A stretch of DNA of 64,000 bases from Gonocerus acuteangulatus (taxonomy: Eukaryota > Arthropoda > Insecta > Hemiptera > Coreidae), in contig OX328125.1 of NCBI GenBank assembly GCA_946811695.1, positions 104,735,876 through 104,799,875 on the forward strand. The letters run 5' to 3'. The position numbers were made by a program, and so were the translations under genes. The notes beneath the pieces are model-generated. The model searched no databases and had not been told where the DNA came from. It saw only the letters and a program-made list of their open reading frames with translations. Of the stretch, positions 24,339 to 36,159 are shown piece by piece (positions within the stretch are counted from its first letter, which is position 1; each line of letters starts with the position of its first letter).

Positions 24339-25255
24339 TTCCCATAAAGAAGAATTTATATCAATGTATTTATAATACATTACCTGATATACTTCCGGTA
24401 CAGAATGACAAGATTAATTCAACCTACGCCTTCTACGTTGATTACACTGTTTAAAGTAATCATCAGAGTTCATTTAAAGAAGTATAGAAGTAAAATCATA
24501 CTTTCCTAAAAATTCAAACTCATCCAAAGATTGAAAGATCTCCAAATTTGGTGTAAAACAATTTCTTTAAACATGGAATAAATTTAGCTTAATGGCAAAT
24601 TTAATATCAATTTAATTTCGTTTAGCCAGAAATTAATAATGATTTATGAAGTTGTAGGTGTTTGAATAATTTATTTAAACAGAATTAATTTTACAAGCTA
24701 TTACATAATTATTAAATTATTTATGTGGGTGAGGTGGATAAATTGAAATGGCCTTTAGAAATCCAATGGAATTCTTGGAAAACTAAACGGATCCTAAACC
24801 CAGGTGTCTGCTGAGATATAAAACGTTTTATCTGCTATAATTATTTTTTTGCTGAATCAGGTGTTGGTAGAGCGAGCTCCAAGCAGTCTGGGCTAGAAGG
24901 GCGTGTCATATAATAACATAAAATTAGTATGAAATTATTATGGGTTATAGGTGATGTAATTATGACTCTTCAAGGATAATGGTTACATCTTGGTGTGGAA
25001 TCGTTATAAATATTATCAAATTACGTTCATAATTATTAAATACAGGATTCTCTGAGCGTGAGAATAAAAAGTTTGATAGAAAAATAACAAACAGAAAAAG
25101 TTATAAAACAATAAAAAAATACGAAATGTAAACTCACTCATAAATGAGAGGTAAGCTCAAGAAGTATTGACTAGATTATATTTTATTTACCAAAATATAT
25201 CGTGGGGTGAAAACTACAACATATAGATATACTAGACAAATATAAATATAAATAA

Positions 25256-25259
<4 letters not shown>
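24339..25259. other. AT-rich stretch, nothing recognised
   Basis: No gene, RNA or element end identified. The short AT-driven frames have no domain. Confidence 0.4.
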
Positions 25260-25324
<65 letters not shown>

Positions 25325-25518
25325 AACGTGAACCATCATCATTTGCGTCTTGGACTTTTGATTTCGGCAACTTTTAGCGCGGTTCCTTTTTATATAGCGG
25401 GTTCTCCATAGGGAGAACCCGCTTATGAGGTTGATCTTACGACGCAATCCGGAAGTGCCGACTAGAAACTTTCTCGTTTCAGACCCCATAGATCACGAAA
25501 ATATAGGTGGATCAAATT

Positions 25519-25570
<52 letters not shown>

Positions 25571-25675
25571 CGGGTTCTCCCTATGGAGGTAGGAAGGAAC
25601 CGCGCTAAAAGTTGCCGACTGCAAAAGTCCATGATCCTAAATCCATGGCTTACGCAAATGACGATAGTTAACGTT

Positions 25676-25743
<68 letters not shown>

Positions 25744-26185
25744 CTGTTCGCGCTCCTGCCGGCTCAAAAATGGTCCGATTTTGATGAAATGTAGCTCAAA
25801 AGTCTTTCGTCTAATTTGAAAGGTCAAGTCGTTACCCAGCAGAATTCGTCCACGGGAACGGGGTTTTGGAATGGAATTCGGACAAAAAAAAAATCGGAGC
25901 GCTTACGTTTTTGAGTTCATAAGCTTGTAAGTACTCGTTTTATAGGCTTCTTGGGCTAGGAAAACGAATGAAACCATTTTCAAGGCGATAGCTTTAACCG
26001 TTTTCGAGAAAATTGGAAAATAGGTTTTGAATACCGTTTTAGGTTTGGGTACTTAGAATCATGGGATTCAGTTGAAACATTTTCTGCATGTTCTACTTTC
26101 ATTAAAACTAATATGTTGAAATTTTTGTTACGCTTGGAGTTAAGGAAGGGTTAGAATAACATATTTTATTAACAGACATAAAACA
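25260..26185 (+). mobile_element. Cluster of HINE-A fragments with three (TA)n tracts
   Basis: Three HINE pieces abut. 25260-25380 is an inverted 5' piece ending GCAACTTTTAGCGCGG. 25377-25608 starts TTTTAGCGCGGTTCC, contains an AGCGGGTTCTCC hairpin, GAAGTGCCGACTAG and (TA)n, and ends GGAACCGCGCTAAAA. 25608-26185 starts GTTGCCGACTGCAAAAG, has (TA)n at 25679-25742, then the normal HINE-A body as in 13520-13950. The middle piece is bounded on both sides by the subterminal repeat, giving a compact 230-bp unit. Microsatellites: 25260-25322, 25518-25569, 25679-25742. Confidence 0.6.
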
Positions 26186-26791
26186 TGAACACCTACAAGT
26201 TTATTTTTCATATTTTGTCAAATTTCAAACCTATGCGCGTTGACGGAAGATGTGAACCGATTTTGATCATTTTTATTTCATTTTATTTCTCTATATAATT
26301 CGCAACATTTCCGAACTATTACAACTTCGAAACAAAAAAATGAGTTTTTTTCGGCCCACTCTAAGATGTACACACACACATGAATACACAAATTTGAACG
26401 ACGGACGCTCTTCCAAAAGAAGATTTCCCCCCCCCCCCCCCAACTGATTGCACTATTTCTAAAGCCAGCTTAATTTTTTGAACCGGCATTGCTTTGATGA
26501 TGCACAACTAACCTTGAATTAAACCAGCTGGCTGTATAATTAGATTTATACATAAATTTGAAATTCCTAGGATTATATATATGTACTAATTAACATATGT
26601 ATATGTCTATAGTATTTATTGTATAATTGTAATAATAATTGTATTAGGCCTTAGTTATAGAGAATGTACATATATAGACAATAACGTAATATAATGTAGT
26701 AATATATATACATGATGTAAGTATAGAAAATTATGTAATATAATATAATGTAATGATATATACACAATGTTAACATGTAGAAAATAATGTA

Positions 26792-26845
<54 letters not shown>

Positions 26846-26900
26846 GTAAGGGGTACATCGCTATAAAGCGTTAACACAAAAATAAAATAAAAATAAAAAA
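26186..26900. other. AT-rich stretch with (TA)n
   Basis: A C-run (26427-26440) and TA-rich degenerate repeats (26560-26780) lead into a (TA)n tract at 26797-26842. No gene seen. Confidence 0.4.
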
Positions 26901-27817
26901 GTCCGTTACACAGGAGCTGCATAACTAAGCACTTTCCTCAGAATTTGGGTAGTGTAGACTGCTTTCCAGAACAATGTGCTCAAAATATCCTACATAAATA
27001 AAATAAAAACATGAATAGTTCTCTTTTAAATTTGTAATGAGTAACTGATCAATTATTAATTTGCTTCCAGAGTTATGTTTACACATGGTACCTACTACAC
27101 TACGTAATAAATACAAAAAACCTCATATTATCGTATTTTGATCTAACGCAGGAACAGGATACAGTCACTCTAATGGTAGAAAGAGCTCCTTGCGGCGGCT
27201 TTGTGAACCTACGGCTGGCGGGCTTTTCTATTGAAATATGTTACAAAGTAAACCCCCGCTTTCCGATTGACCGATTCAGCTCATTTTTACAACACTTCTT
27301 TCTCATGAGTTACCCACGACGTATACCGCGTTTCGTTACAATGCAGCAGAAATTTCGACCGGTATGAGTATATTAGGAATTTGGGCCTGGAGTAAATCCC
27401 CCCTTCTAATGAACCGATTTAATTTATTTTTACAACACATATTTACCTGTAGATTACCACTACGAATACCGAGTTTCGTCGAAATATACCAAAAATCACG
27501 GCTGGTAGTGGCGAATTGGTATTGTGGGTCCGGAGTAACCCCCCCCCCCTCCTAATGAATCCATTTAGTTCTTTTTTATATCTCACTTTTCTCTCTATAT
27601 TACCACTAAGAATACCAAGTTTCGTTGAAATATAACAAATATTACGGCTGACATGGTCAAATTAGTGTTTTGGGTTCGGGGTAAACCCCCCCTTCCGGTG
27701 GACCGACTTTGGTGGTTAACAAACTGGTTCAATCGTTTGCTAATTGAATGCTATATACCAAGTTTTGTGACGAAAAAACAAAACCTCTGGCCGCTGTCGT
27801 GTTAACAGACACACACA

Positions 27818-27878
<61 letters not shown>

Positions 27879-28178
27879 TATATATATATAAATATAAAAA
27901 AAAACAGTTCATTGTCATGCACTGTCCTAAACACAAATTACTAACCCTTTCACGACATATACACGACTCTCTAACATTACACTTCAGGGCGGTGAGGACC
28001 TAGATGTTTTCTGCCCTTAAACACCCAATCCATCCATCCATCCATCCATATATATAAATTTTAACGGGGGTCATTTTCGGTGTCTACTAGGTAGGATCGT
28101 TAAATATTTGAAGGAATTTTTCAAAAATTCCGTCATGAGTGCAACCTCAATAACTACTTTCCTTCGGAGGAAATTGCT
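26901..28178 (-). mobile_element. HINE-B, both ends present
   Basis: The left end GTCCGTTACACAGGAGCTGC is followed by the subterminal ATAACTAAGCACTTTCC. The right end is the hairpin ACTTTCC-TTCG-GAGGAAATTGCTA (28151-28178). The inner order parallels HINE-A: body, (AC)n/(TA)n at 27813-27890, then ATTTTAACGGGGGTCATTTT and GTCATGAGTGCAACCTCAAT. The stretch 27900-28050, containing (TCCA)n, looks like an extra insertion. It shares no overall identity with HINE-A but has the same architecture and the same GTCCG and CTAAA ends. Confidence 0.65.
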
Positions 28179-29499
28179 AAACGAACGATGGGGAAAATTG
28201 GAATATTATTATTACTTATTGATTTTAAGGGCTTCACATCTGAAGCTATGAGCCCTAATACTAATTACATTAGTTATTTACAATAGGAATAAAACGTATG
28301 TAAAAACACGCTAGAATGTAAGTGTTCCTGGGCGTTAGCCACCATATAGCCAAGGATCGATGAGGACTTAAATTAAATATATTCTTCTACAAAAAATATT
28401 AAAATGTAATAAGCAATGTTATTTATAAATATTACAATAACCTATATGCATTACTAGCTTAACATTGTATAGAAATATCTGTATTCATATTTTACTATTT
28501 CTACAGATTATGTTTATCCATACAAAGTGTAATACTGTACACGTGCGTGATTACATAGACAGTAGTTCGTCTACGGATAATGTAAAAAATAATATATATT
28601 TATAAGCCGGCTATTAAGGAGAATATTAGAGATAAATATGCTAATCGTCCGATATTAAATACATAAAAAAAGACCTCACGGTTTATTCGGTATATTGGAA
28701 AGTAAATACTTTAGTTATTTGCACAGAAATTATAGCTAATAAATTAATAGCGTATAATATTTCAATATATATATATATATAGGATTTTATGCTAACAAAT
28801 TCAGGATTTTTTAAAAATAAAAACAAAATTTAAAAAATGAACATGAAAAACGTCTGAAAGAGTCGGTTGAATTCTATCCTGAGGTTCTTTTTTCGCCATT
28901 CACCTGACCACGCCTAAACAAGTTGGTCCCGCATTTTTCTTTTATTTCTAATTCTTTAGCTTTCAGTGACGAGCTGGATATCAATAGGTTTTTTTAATTA
29001 GACCAGACTGCCTTTATAAATGTAGCTCACGTGAAACAATCTTGTCAAAGTGGATATAGTAAGGGTTCGGATTTGTGGTACCTCATTCCGTCCGGTTATC
29101 GACGAAATTGATAAATAAGTTATCTACCTATACTAAAATTTTCTTGTTATCAACACGGTTGGCTTCGGCACGAAATTTCAGTAGTACGTCGTAGGCTTGG
29201 TAAAGGACACATGTGTTCCGTACGGATTCCAACTGCTGAACGGTATGGGACATATGTGTCTCCCGTAAACATCCATACAAATATATACATCTCACGAACT
29301 AAAAAAAAATTTCTGAAGGTTATTGTATAATATTTTTGTTACAGAAGGTCATAAGATAACTACCTTTGAAGCCTTTTATTTTAGTTTAGTTTTTCCACCA
29401 TTTGGTGATAAAACTAGGGCTTTTTCATGAATCCTGTAGGAATAAAGTTCGTTTTAGTTAGGTATATGATAAGATGTCTCCGTCTAATAATTATTGTGA
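28179..29499. other. Unassigned AT-rich stretch
   Basis: No gene is recognised. A palindromic motif of the GGACA-TGTCC type (29205-29268: GGACACATGTGTTCC, GGGACATATGTGTCTCCC) resembles the unit of the tandem array at 30350. A (TA)n tract lies at 28767-28781. Confidence 0.4.
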
Positions 29500-29735
29500 G
29501 GGGTCTCCCGTGGTCTAATGGCTTGCGCCTTGGATTCATAAGCGGGAGATGGTGGGTTCGATTCCCAACCTCCGGCAGGAATTTTATCATCCCACGCCTC
29601 GCTGGTAAAATTCCTCGCTACACCCTGGATGTCGGCGCTAATGACCTAGATGTAGATGCGCCATAAAAAAAAAAAAAAAATAAAAAAAAAAAATAAATAA
29701 AAAAAAAAAAATAAATAAAAAAAAATAAAAATTAT
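29500..29735 (+). mobile_element. SINE-M, near full length
   Basis: The tRNA-like head (GGGGTCTCCCGTGGTCTAAT, GATTCATAAG, GGGTTCGATTCCCA) is followed by the body (GAATTTTATCATCCCA, ATGTCGGCGCTAATGACC) and the tail TAGATGCGCCATAAAA running into a long A-rich tract. The CAT anticodon loop suggests a Met-type tRNA ancestor. Confidence 0.8.
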
Positions 29736-30349
29736 TGTGTTTCTGTGTCGACTGTTCTGTATTTTCTGTTCCATTAACCCAACAAAAAGAGAGTATCTTT
29801 TTGTTGGATCATTAAAGAAAAATCAATAACACTAAGTGGCTATGGTTATCTTTTTTAAATATTATTTTATAAGTTTGTATGTATTAGATATTTAATAAGG
29901 TCATCAATGTACTAGCTACCATAGGAAAGTAATTCAGTCAAATTGTAGGGGAATTGAAAATTTGTCCTGAGTCTACACTTTTGAAACAGGAGTAGAATTA
30001 AATAAGAAACAAATCAGCACTTGATAAGGCAAAATACGTACCTACGATGTTTTCTCGAACTTTACAAATATTATTTATCTACAGAAATCGTCAGAATCAT
30101 GTTATATATTAGAAAAAAAAGTTTGAAAAAGTTTCAGCTTTTAAAGGCGTAACAATGGAAAAATTATAGTTCTAATTTTTTTAAAAAAACTTGACTTAAT
30201 TATTTGATTGGGCTTCATGGTCCATATTCAAACAATTTAGACAGTAACCCGGATTCCTTACATACTCTGCACAAAGCGTATACACATTTTTAACTTTGTT
30301 GTCGGCTGGGTACGGGACAGTAGTGTCCCGTATGCCGATTTGTTTTGTG
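29736..30349. other. AT-rich stretch, nothing recognised
   Basis: No gene, RNA or repeat end seen except TACGGGACAGTAGTGTCCCG at 30310-30329, a palindrome matching the next array. Confidence 0.4.
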
Positions 30350-30508
30350 TACGTTATGCGACATATCTGTCCCGTACGTTATGGGACATATCTGTCCCGT
30401 ACGTTATGGGCCATATCTGTCCCGTACGTTATGGGACATATTTGTCCCGTACGTTATGGGACATATTTGTCCCGTACGTTATGGGAAATATCTGTCCCGT
30501 ACGTTCTA
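30350..30508. repeat. 25-bp palindromic tandem repeat
   Basis: About six copies of a 25-bp unit, ACGTTATGGGACATATCTG plus TCCCGT, are present. Each unit contains the inverted repeat GGGACA-TATC-TGTCCC, with ACGT at the unit joint, so every copy can form a small cruciform. The open frames here (SRTLWDISVPYVMGHICPVR type) result from the repeat. Confidence 0.9.
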
Positions 30509-30575
30509 ATAATTTGTTTAATTTCTGTGCATCTACTGGGCTATGAGGTGGTTTTTTTATTATTATTATTTTTTT

Positions 30576-30662
30576 GTTACGGGAGTTGGGCTATTTTGCA
30601 GCCATGTTACGGGAGTTGGGCTATTTTGCAGCCATGTTACGGGAGTTGGGCTATTTTGCCTG
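30576..30662. repeat. 30-bp tandem repeat, three copies
   Basis: GTTACGGGAGTTGGGCTATT followed by TTGCAGCCAT is repeated three times; the last copy diverges after ATTTTGC. The length is a multiple of three, giving a repeated CYGSWAILQP in one frame. Confidence 0.9.
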
Positions 30663-31559
30663 CCATACCTCAGTGGATACCGAAGCCAACGTGTATACAT
30701 CCTGCTTATACCCCACCTTCAATGAACGAATTTAACCATTCATACCTGTCTCCTTTCCATTATTACTTCAGTTTTATGACACCTCTCGCGATGACCCTCA
30801 CTTTAATGGTTGGTCACCCCCTCCCCCCCACTCATTGATAATTGACCGTAATAATCTAATTTCTTTCATGATGTCTCCCTAATAAAATTAATTCTTTGCA
30901 AACACTATATAGCTAACATTAAATTTCAATCCCAACATTAAGTAAAGGCAGTATCGATCGCAACTTTTACTCCCTGAATTTTCCTTCTAATAGAAGTGAA
31001 ATTCGCATTGAGAAAATAATTTTTATTGACCTCCTCTAACTCTATCCTAAGTGAAATAAGAATGTGAAGTAGCGCATTGTGATAACAACGCCTAGTGACC
31101 TTTTGTACAATTGACCCAAGACCAATTGTAGCAAGTAAGTCGCACACAATATAGCTCTCTGTGAAAGTGTGCGACCCAAATCGTCGAAAGGCTGTATTGG
31201 TGAGCACTGTGTCCAATTCATACAAAGAGTCAGATTGTCACCAACTTCACTTGGACATGAATGCATATAATTTTAATTAGAAAAGATTATTATTATGTGA
31301 TCGCTCAATTAATAAATTTAATAATTAATAAATTATTGGCCATTATATGCAACATTCAATTTTATGGTTTGTTAAAATAATTATAAGCAATAATATTGTT
31401 TTATAAGAATTATTGCACACTTTTTGAATGTTCATAGTTAGCCTGTTCATAGTCTTAGCGATGACACTTACCTGAAATTACTATAAAGTGAACATGCCAC
31501 AATTAAATTACTTAAACATACATTTAACATCTATTACACTTTTTATCGTAATGATTTAC
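30663..31559. other. Unassigned stretch
   Basis: Less AT-rich around 30670-30840 and 30940-31260, with minus-strand frames of up to 95 codons (30938-31225), but I recognise no domain and no splice-consistent gene structure. Confidence 0.35.
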
Positions 31560-31572
31560 CATATATATATGG

Positions 31573-31651
<79 letters not shown>

Positions 31652-31656
31652 GTATG

Positions 31657-31712
<56 letters not shown>

Positions 31713-31715
31713 AAT
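31560..31715. repeat. (TA)n microsatellite, imperfect, about 155 bp
   Basis: TA repeats with occasional TG interruptions. They give Ile-Tyr frames on both strands that are not genes. Confidence 0.95.
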
Positions 31716-31726
31716 ACACACAAATC

Positions 31727-31965
31727 AATCCCATTAAAGACCACAAGGGCCCATATGGGCAGATACTATGTTTCAAGATCGTATGGCACACTAGGGGGAT
31801 AGTTTGGTCAGTACTATGCTCGCGCCGCATGATTTTCCCCTTTGAGGTTACCCATTAATAAATTAATTAGAGGCTGTGTTGCCCTAGGGACGGTCGGGGA
31901 GGTCGAATCCAACCCACGAACAAAGACACTAGAAGATAAAATTTAAGTGCTGAGTTAAGCTCACC
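31727..31965 (-). mobile_element. SINE-I, partial, between two microsatellites
   Basis: On the minus strand the body motifs GACCGTCCCTAGGGCAAC and TTAATTAATTTATTAATGGG and the distal tail (GGGCCCTTGTGGTC) are recognisable. The tRNA head is truncated to GGGGTGAGCTTAACTCAG-like remains. A 40-bp internal piece is missing relative to the copy at 34607. Confidence 0.65.
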
Positions 31966-31967
31966 CC

Positions 31968-32200
<233 letters not shown>

Positions 32201-32519
32201 CAGAAATACTGGAACAGAAAACGAAAATTCAAACAAATTATATTTCAAGACGGCTGTGCCTGTTATTGATTATCATTATAAGCACAACTAAAACCAATAT
32301 ATGATCCATAAAAATCAATCAATTTACAACATTTAACTTCAATCCTGAATTGAAGGGCTGAGAGCTAAAGGTGACTATCCAACAGCTCGAACAAACTGAT
32401 AAAATTGGAGTTCATTCAGAAAAATCTGAAGCAATAGAGTGTTAAAGATAGAAATAATTTTAATTGTTCCAATTTTTTTGAGATTCTTCTTAAAACATTT
32501 TCAGATTTATGAGATAAAA

Positions 32520-32949
32520 CAAAAATGTAAAGACCTAGGAAGAATCTCCTGGATTTATCACGACAAAATATTACAAAGCTACAGCCGAATTAAAGATGAT
32601 TTAAAAGAAAGAGAAACCAAATATAACATATATCAAATTGATTGTGAAATGTGCGATAAGGTTTATGTAGGAGAATCGGGACAACTTTTAAAAAAGAGAA
32701 CCAAACAACATGCCAAAAAACTTTGACGAGAAAGACAACAAGACTGCATTGGTGGATCATGCGATACAATATAGGCACACATTTAATTTTGACACGGTAA
32801 AGATATTAGATAAAGAGAAAAACCCCATAAAAAGAAAAATTAAGGAAAATATACACATAATTAAAAATAGGAAAAAGGCCGTCAACAAAAGAACAGATAT
32901 TAAATACCTGGATAAAATATTTTTTAATTTAATAAACAAGACGACTTAA
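32520..32949 (+). pseudogene. GIY-YIG endonuclease domain of PLE-2 (frameshifted)
   Basis: The first frame ends with KYNIYQIDCEMCDKVYVGES, then GQLLKKRTKQHAKKL and a stop at about 32726. The second frame overlaps it and continues DEKDNKTALVDHAIQYRHTF, then NFDTVKILDKEKN. In PLE proteins the order is a YxIPC-C---YIGET box, R--QH, then ALA-HA---H-F-FD--KIL, which matches. One frameshift near 32720 disconnects the halves. The domain would nick target DNA during retrotransposition. A 3'-terminal frame (KYLDKIFFNLINKTT) ends at 32949. Confidence 0.7.
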
Positions 32950-33129
32950 AACTTTTATAAAGTGACAAAAACTTCTTTTGGAAAATCGACATTTACCCTA
33001 AAACTATCGATTTTAAACAGCTGATACCCAGTAGACATGATAGATCTTATCAGTCCAGACGTGGCCCTACCTGCGGAAGGTTCTCTAATGGATAGGCTGT
33101 AACCATATTTTATTTTATTTAGATTAAGT

Positions 33130-33170
33130 GCTCCTGAAGAGGCGTCACACCGACGTGAAACATGTAGAGC
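33130..33170 (+). ncRNA. Compact hammerhead ribozyme motif of PLE-2
   Basis: The 41 nt contain all hammerhead core parts in order. They are stem I strand GCTC (33130-33133), CTGAAGA (fits CUGANGA), stem II GGCGTC/GACGT with a short loop, GAAA (33157-33160), and a minimal stem III C-AT-G. Next come the cleavage triplet GTA (33164-33166) and stem I strand GAGC (33167-33170), which pairs fully with GCTC. One- or two-pair stem III hammerheads are known from PLE terminal repeats. The motif lies downstream of the endonuclease frame on the same strand. Activity is inferred from the fold only. Confidence 0.6.
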
Positions 33171-33605
33171 CTAATAAAAGAGTACAGAAGAAAGTAAGTG
33201 TGTTTTTATAAAATTGACCTTCTGCCACAGATGAATGTATTGGAAAATAGGGTCACTGTCTTATAAAACAAATTATATTTCAAGACGACTGTGCCTGTTA
33301 TTGATTATCATTATAAGCACAACTAAAACCAATATATGATCCATAAAAATCAATCAATTTACAACACTTAACTTCAATCCTGAATTGAAGGGCTGAGAGC
33401 TAAAGGTGACTATCCAACAGTTCGAACAAACAGATAAAATTGGAGTTAATGTTCAGAAAAATCTGAAGCAATAGAGTGTTAATGATAGAAATAATTTTAA
33501 TTGTTCCAATTTTTATCAGATTCTTCTTAACTTTAGTTTCAATTTTCTCAGTTCGTTCTAATTGTTGGTTAGTCACCTTTGGCACTGAGCCCATCAATTA
33601 TGTTA

Positions 33606-33949
33606 ATCAACAAACACCACTAGTGTTAAGAAAAAAATCCCCCTCAAAAATGAAATCTCCCTCAACGCCTTGTCTTTACACCCGAGGCCAATAGTTGTAA
33701 CTGCCCCCTGACACATTCTATTAGATCCAGCTTGTCTTGGAACAGCTGTGGAAAATCTACCAAACCGTAACATTCCTATAAGATTTCAGCTATTTCTAAC
33801 TCCCTGTCCTTGCTAGTAATGCGTGAATGGTCTCTCTCTCTCTCTCTTTCTATATATCTATTTATTTCCATTCAACTCCGTCACAATGCAGCTCCTGCAT
33901 TATTGAGCACATTCCTCGGATAATAGTGAACGCTGCATTCCTCAATAGC
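33606..33949. other. Unassigned stretch
   Basis: Contains a short (TC)n tract at 33831-33850 and no recognisable gene or element boundary. Confidence 0.35.
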
Positions 33950-34210
33950 ATGCCTGAAATAACCCATATAAGTTACAAAATAAACATAAGTTGTTTGGGT
34001 ATTTTATATTTGGAAATCGCAACTCCAAAAGTATCGATTTTTTTTTACGTATACAAGGTTACGTTGCAATATAATAACAATTACGGACGATATGATCAAA
34101 TAAGTAATTGGGGTCCGGAGTACCCCCCTTCTTGACATTGGCCAAATTTAAAGGTTTTCGAACTAGTACAATCGTTTGCTATGAAAATTAACTAGCACAC
34201 ACACATATGG

Positions 34211-34264
<54 letters not shown>
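33950..34264 (-). mobile_element. Degenerate HINE-B fragment plus (TA)n
   Basis: GGGGTCCGGAGTACCCCCC and TTCGAACTAGTACAATCGTT followed by TGCTATGAAAATTAACTAGC and (AC)n/(TA)n repeat the block order seen at 27530-27830. Strongly diverged; both ends are missing. Confidence 0.5.
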
Positions 34265-34267
<3 letters not shown>

Positions 34268-34294
34268 TGATGTTATTTTTCGTCGCTGGGATAG

Positions 34295-34531
34295 TATTTT
34301 TAGATGGAACGGCATTTTTCTCCAGCGGTGGTACTCCTCCTCACTTCTTCCCGGAATATTTCGATGGATTCATCTCCATCTTCTTCAGCCAGGTACTTGT
34401 TTCTTCCTCGGTCCGGTCTACCGAGGAAGAAACAAGTACCTGGCTGAAGAAGATGGAGATGAATCCATCGAAATATTCCGGGAAGAAGTGAGGAGGAGTA
34501 CCACCGCTGGAGAAAAATGCCGTTCCATCTA

Positions 34532-34537
<6 letters not shown>
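34295..34537. repeat. Perfect inverted repeat: 117-bp arms, 9-nt loop
   Basis: 34295-34411 is the exact reverse complement of 34421-34537, with loop TCCGGTCTA (34412-34420). (TA)n tracts flank it on both sides (34213-34264 and 34538-34596). The arm is not AT-rich and reads openly (for example GRNKYLAEEDGDESIEIFRE on the plus strand), so it may derive from a coding fragment I cannot identify. A transcript would fold into long double-stranded RNA. No mismatches are visible, which means recent origin or a fold-back sequencing or assembly artefact. Confidence 0.95.
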
Positions 34538-34602
<65 letters not shown>

Positions 34603-34606
34603 TAAT

Positions 34607-34958
34607 CAGTCCCGTAACAGGCCACGAGGGCCCAGAGGGGCAGATACTATAGAGGTATCTGATTCATGACCATACGGCACAGTAGGGAAATAGTATGGTC
34701 GGTACTATGCTCCGGCCGCCTGATTTTCCCCTTTGCTGCTTCAACTATTTGCTGCTAGGGTCATTAGCACCCAAGGTACCCATTATCAAATTAATTAAAG
34801 GCTGGGTCGGCCTAGGGACGGTCAGGGAGGCCGAATTCGTCTCATGGACGAAGAGACTAGAAGACAAAATCTTTAGTGCTTGCTCGGGATTTGAACTCAG
34901 GTCCTCCAGCTTATAGTCCATTGCTCTACCACTGAGCTAACCTCGCCCCCCCCCCCAC
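34607..34958 (-). mobile_element. SINE-I, full length, minus strand
   Basis: Read on the minus strand: GGGGGCGAGGTTAGCTCAGT, GGTAGAGCAATGGACTATAA, GAGTTCAAATCC (boxes A and B). Then the body and the distal part (GATACCTCTATAGTATCTGC, GGGCCCTCGTGGCCTGTTAC). (TA)n lies on the 3' side and an (AC)n/(TA)n run (34958-35048) on the 5' side. Confidence 0.8.
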
Positions 34959-34997
34959 ACATACACACACTCACATACACACACACACACAAACACA

Positions 34998-35051
<54 letters not shown>

Positions 35052-35634
35052 GGCTAATACTAACATTAGTTTTTAAATATTTTAATCATTCTCATTTATA
35101 CATTTTTTTCTAACGAGTTATTTATAAATATTAAGAAAGTGAAAAAAATAATCTTGTAAAATATACTCAAATAATTCGCAATTATTCATAAAATAGGGTT
35201 CGTAGAATTGTTGGAGCTCTTTACTTGGCCAAGGTCTCTATTATGTCCTAAAATAAAGAGTTTTCCGATAAAAAGTGTTTCCGCCCTTAAGTTGACAACA
35301 AAACTATGACCCCAGCTGACAAGAGAAAATATGATATGAGCTGACATTGTCTCATTAATGACTTTCCTGTATAGATAATTCGAGCTATATCATTGGGGGT
35401 GTTGTGTTGATAAAGTCGCTAGGCAACCGTACGCCGACCGCCTCCTCCCTGTGTCAGTATATTACAGGACTCGGACGAGGGAGTAAGTATGAAACGTGTT
35501 CTAATGTTTCGATATTAACATTATCCGTGTAATTCTGTAAAATACTCATGAATTCTGGGACTTGATTCAGTATGGCTTAAATATTAATTACACAGATTCG
35601 TATTAAAAAACATAATTGACTAATTTAACCCTGG
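34959..35634. other. Microsatellite and AT-rich stretch
   Basis: (AC)n then (TA)n to 35048, then AT-rich DNA without recognisable features. Confidence 0.5.
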
Positions 35635-35740
35635 ATTGACACCGCCATTGACATCTGTTGTAATAACACCGTGGGGTAAATTTTACCCCATACTTTGATA
35701 TTTTTGAAATAAATAAATTTCAATTTTTTCTTTTGCTTTT
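35635..35740 (+). mobile_element. piggyBac-like MITE end
   Basis: TTAA followed by CCCTGGATTGACACCG (35639-35654) matches the inverted end at 46523-46550. ACACCGTGGGGTAAATTTTA and CCCCA (35682-35707) repeats the palindromic subterminal motif of that MITE. The other end is missing; the fragment stops where HINE-A5 begins. Confidence 0.5.
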
Positions 35741-36122
35741 AGCGCAGTTCTTCCCCCCCTACGCTTATATGGCTGACCTCATGACGCAATCATGGGATTC
35801 AGTTAAAAACTTTTTTACGTGTTTGAAATTCATATTAACAAAGGTGTTTACATTTTGGTTACGTTTGGAGTTAAGGAAGGATTAGAATAAAATATTTTAT
35901 TTTTAGACATGAAAATTTTTGGAAACTTTGTATATTTTCCCTAATATCTCGAAAAGAGTTGGGAATCTTGGTAAGCGCGAGGTTACCATTCAAAAGCTTA
36001 CTAAATGCTCTACAAAAAAGATTCTGAAGTAATTTTCAATTTGGTGATGTCAATCGGAGAAATAAGTGCTTAAATCTTTAAATGTGTTTGTTTTATTCTT
36101 TTGAACGGGTAACCTTTTTTTT

Positions 36123-36159
<37 letters not shown>

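Larger units (their letters stand above)
32231..33605 (+). mobile_element. Penelope-like element (PLE-2) with direct terminal repeats
   Basis: A direct repeat of about 264 bp (32231-32494 and 33266-33531, AAACAAATTATATTTCAAGA onward) flanks a central region. That region holds the end of a PLE polyprotein (GIY-YIG endonuclease) and a hammerhead-like motif. Immediately after the second repeat, 33537-33605 carries an inverted partial copy (GTTAGTCACCTTTGGCACTG against CTAAAGGTGACTATCCAACA). Direct plus inverted terminal repeats are typical of PLEs. The reverse-transcriptase domain is lost, so it is a truncated copy. Confidence 0.7.

Noticed and set aside
30938..31225. 95-codon minus-strand frame as a host exon
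   Set aside because: No recognisable domain, no supporting splice structure, and overlapping frames of similar length.
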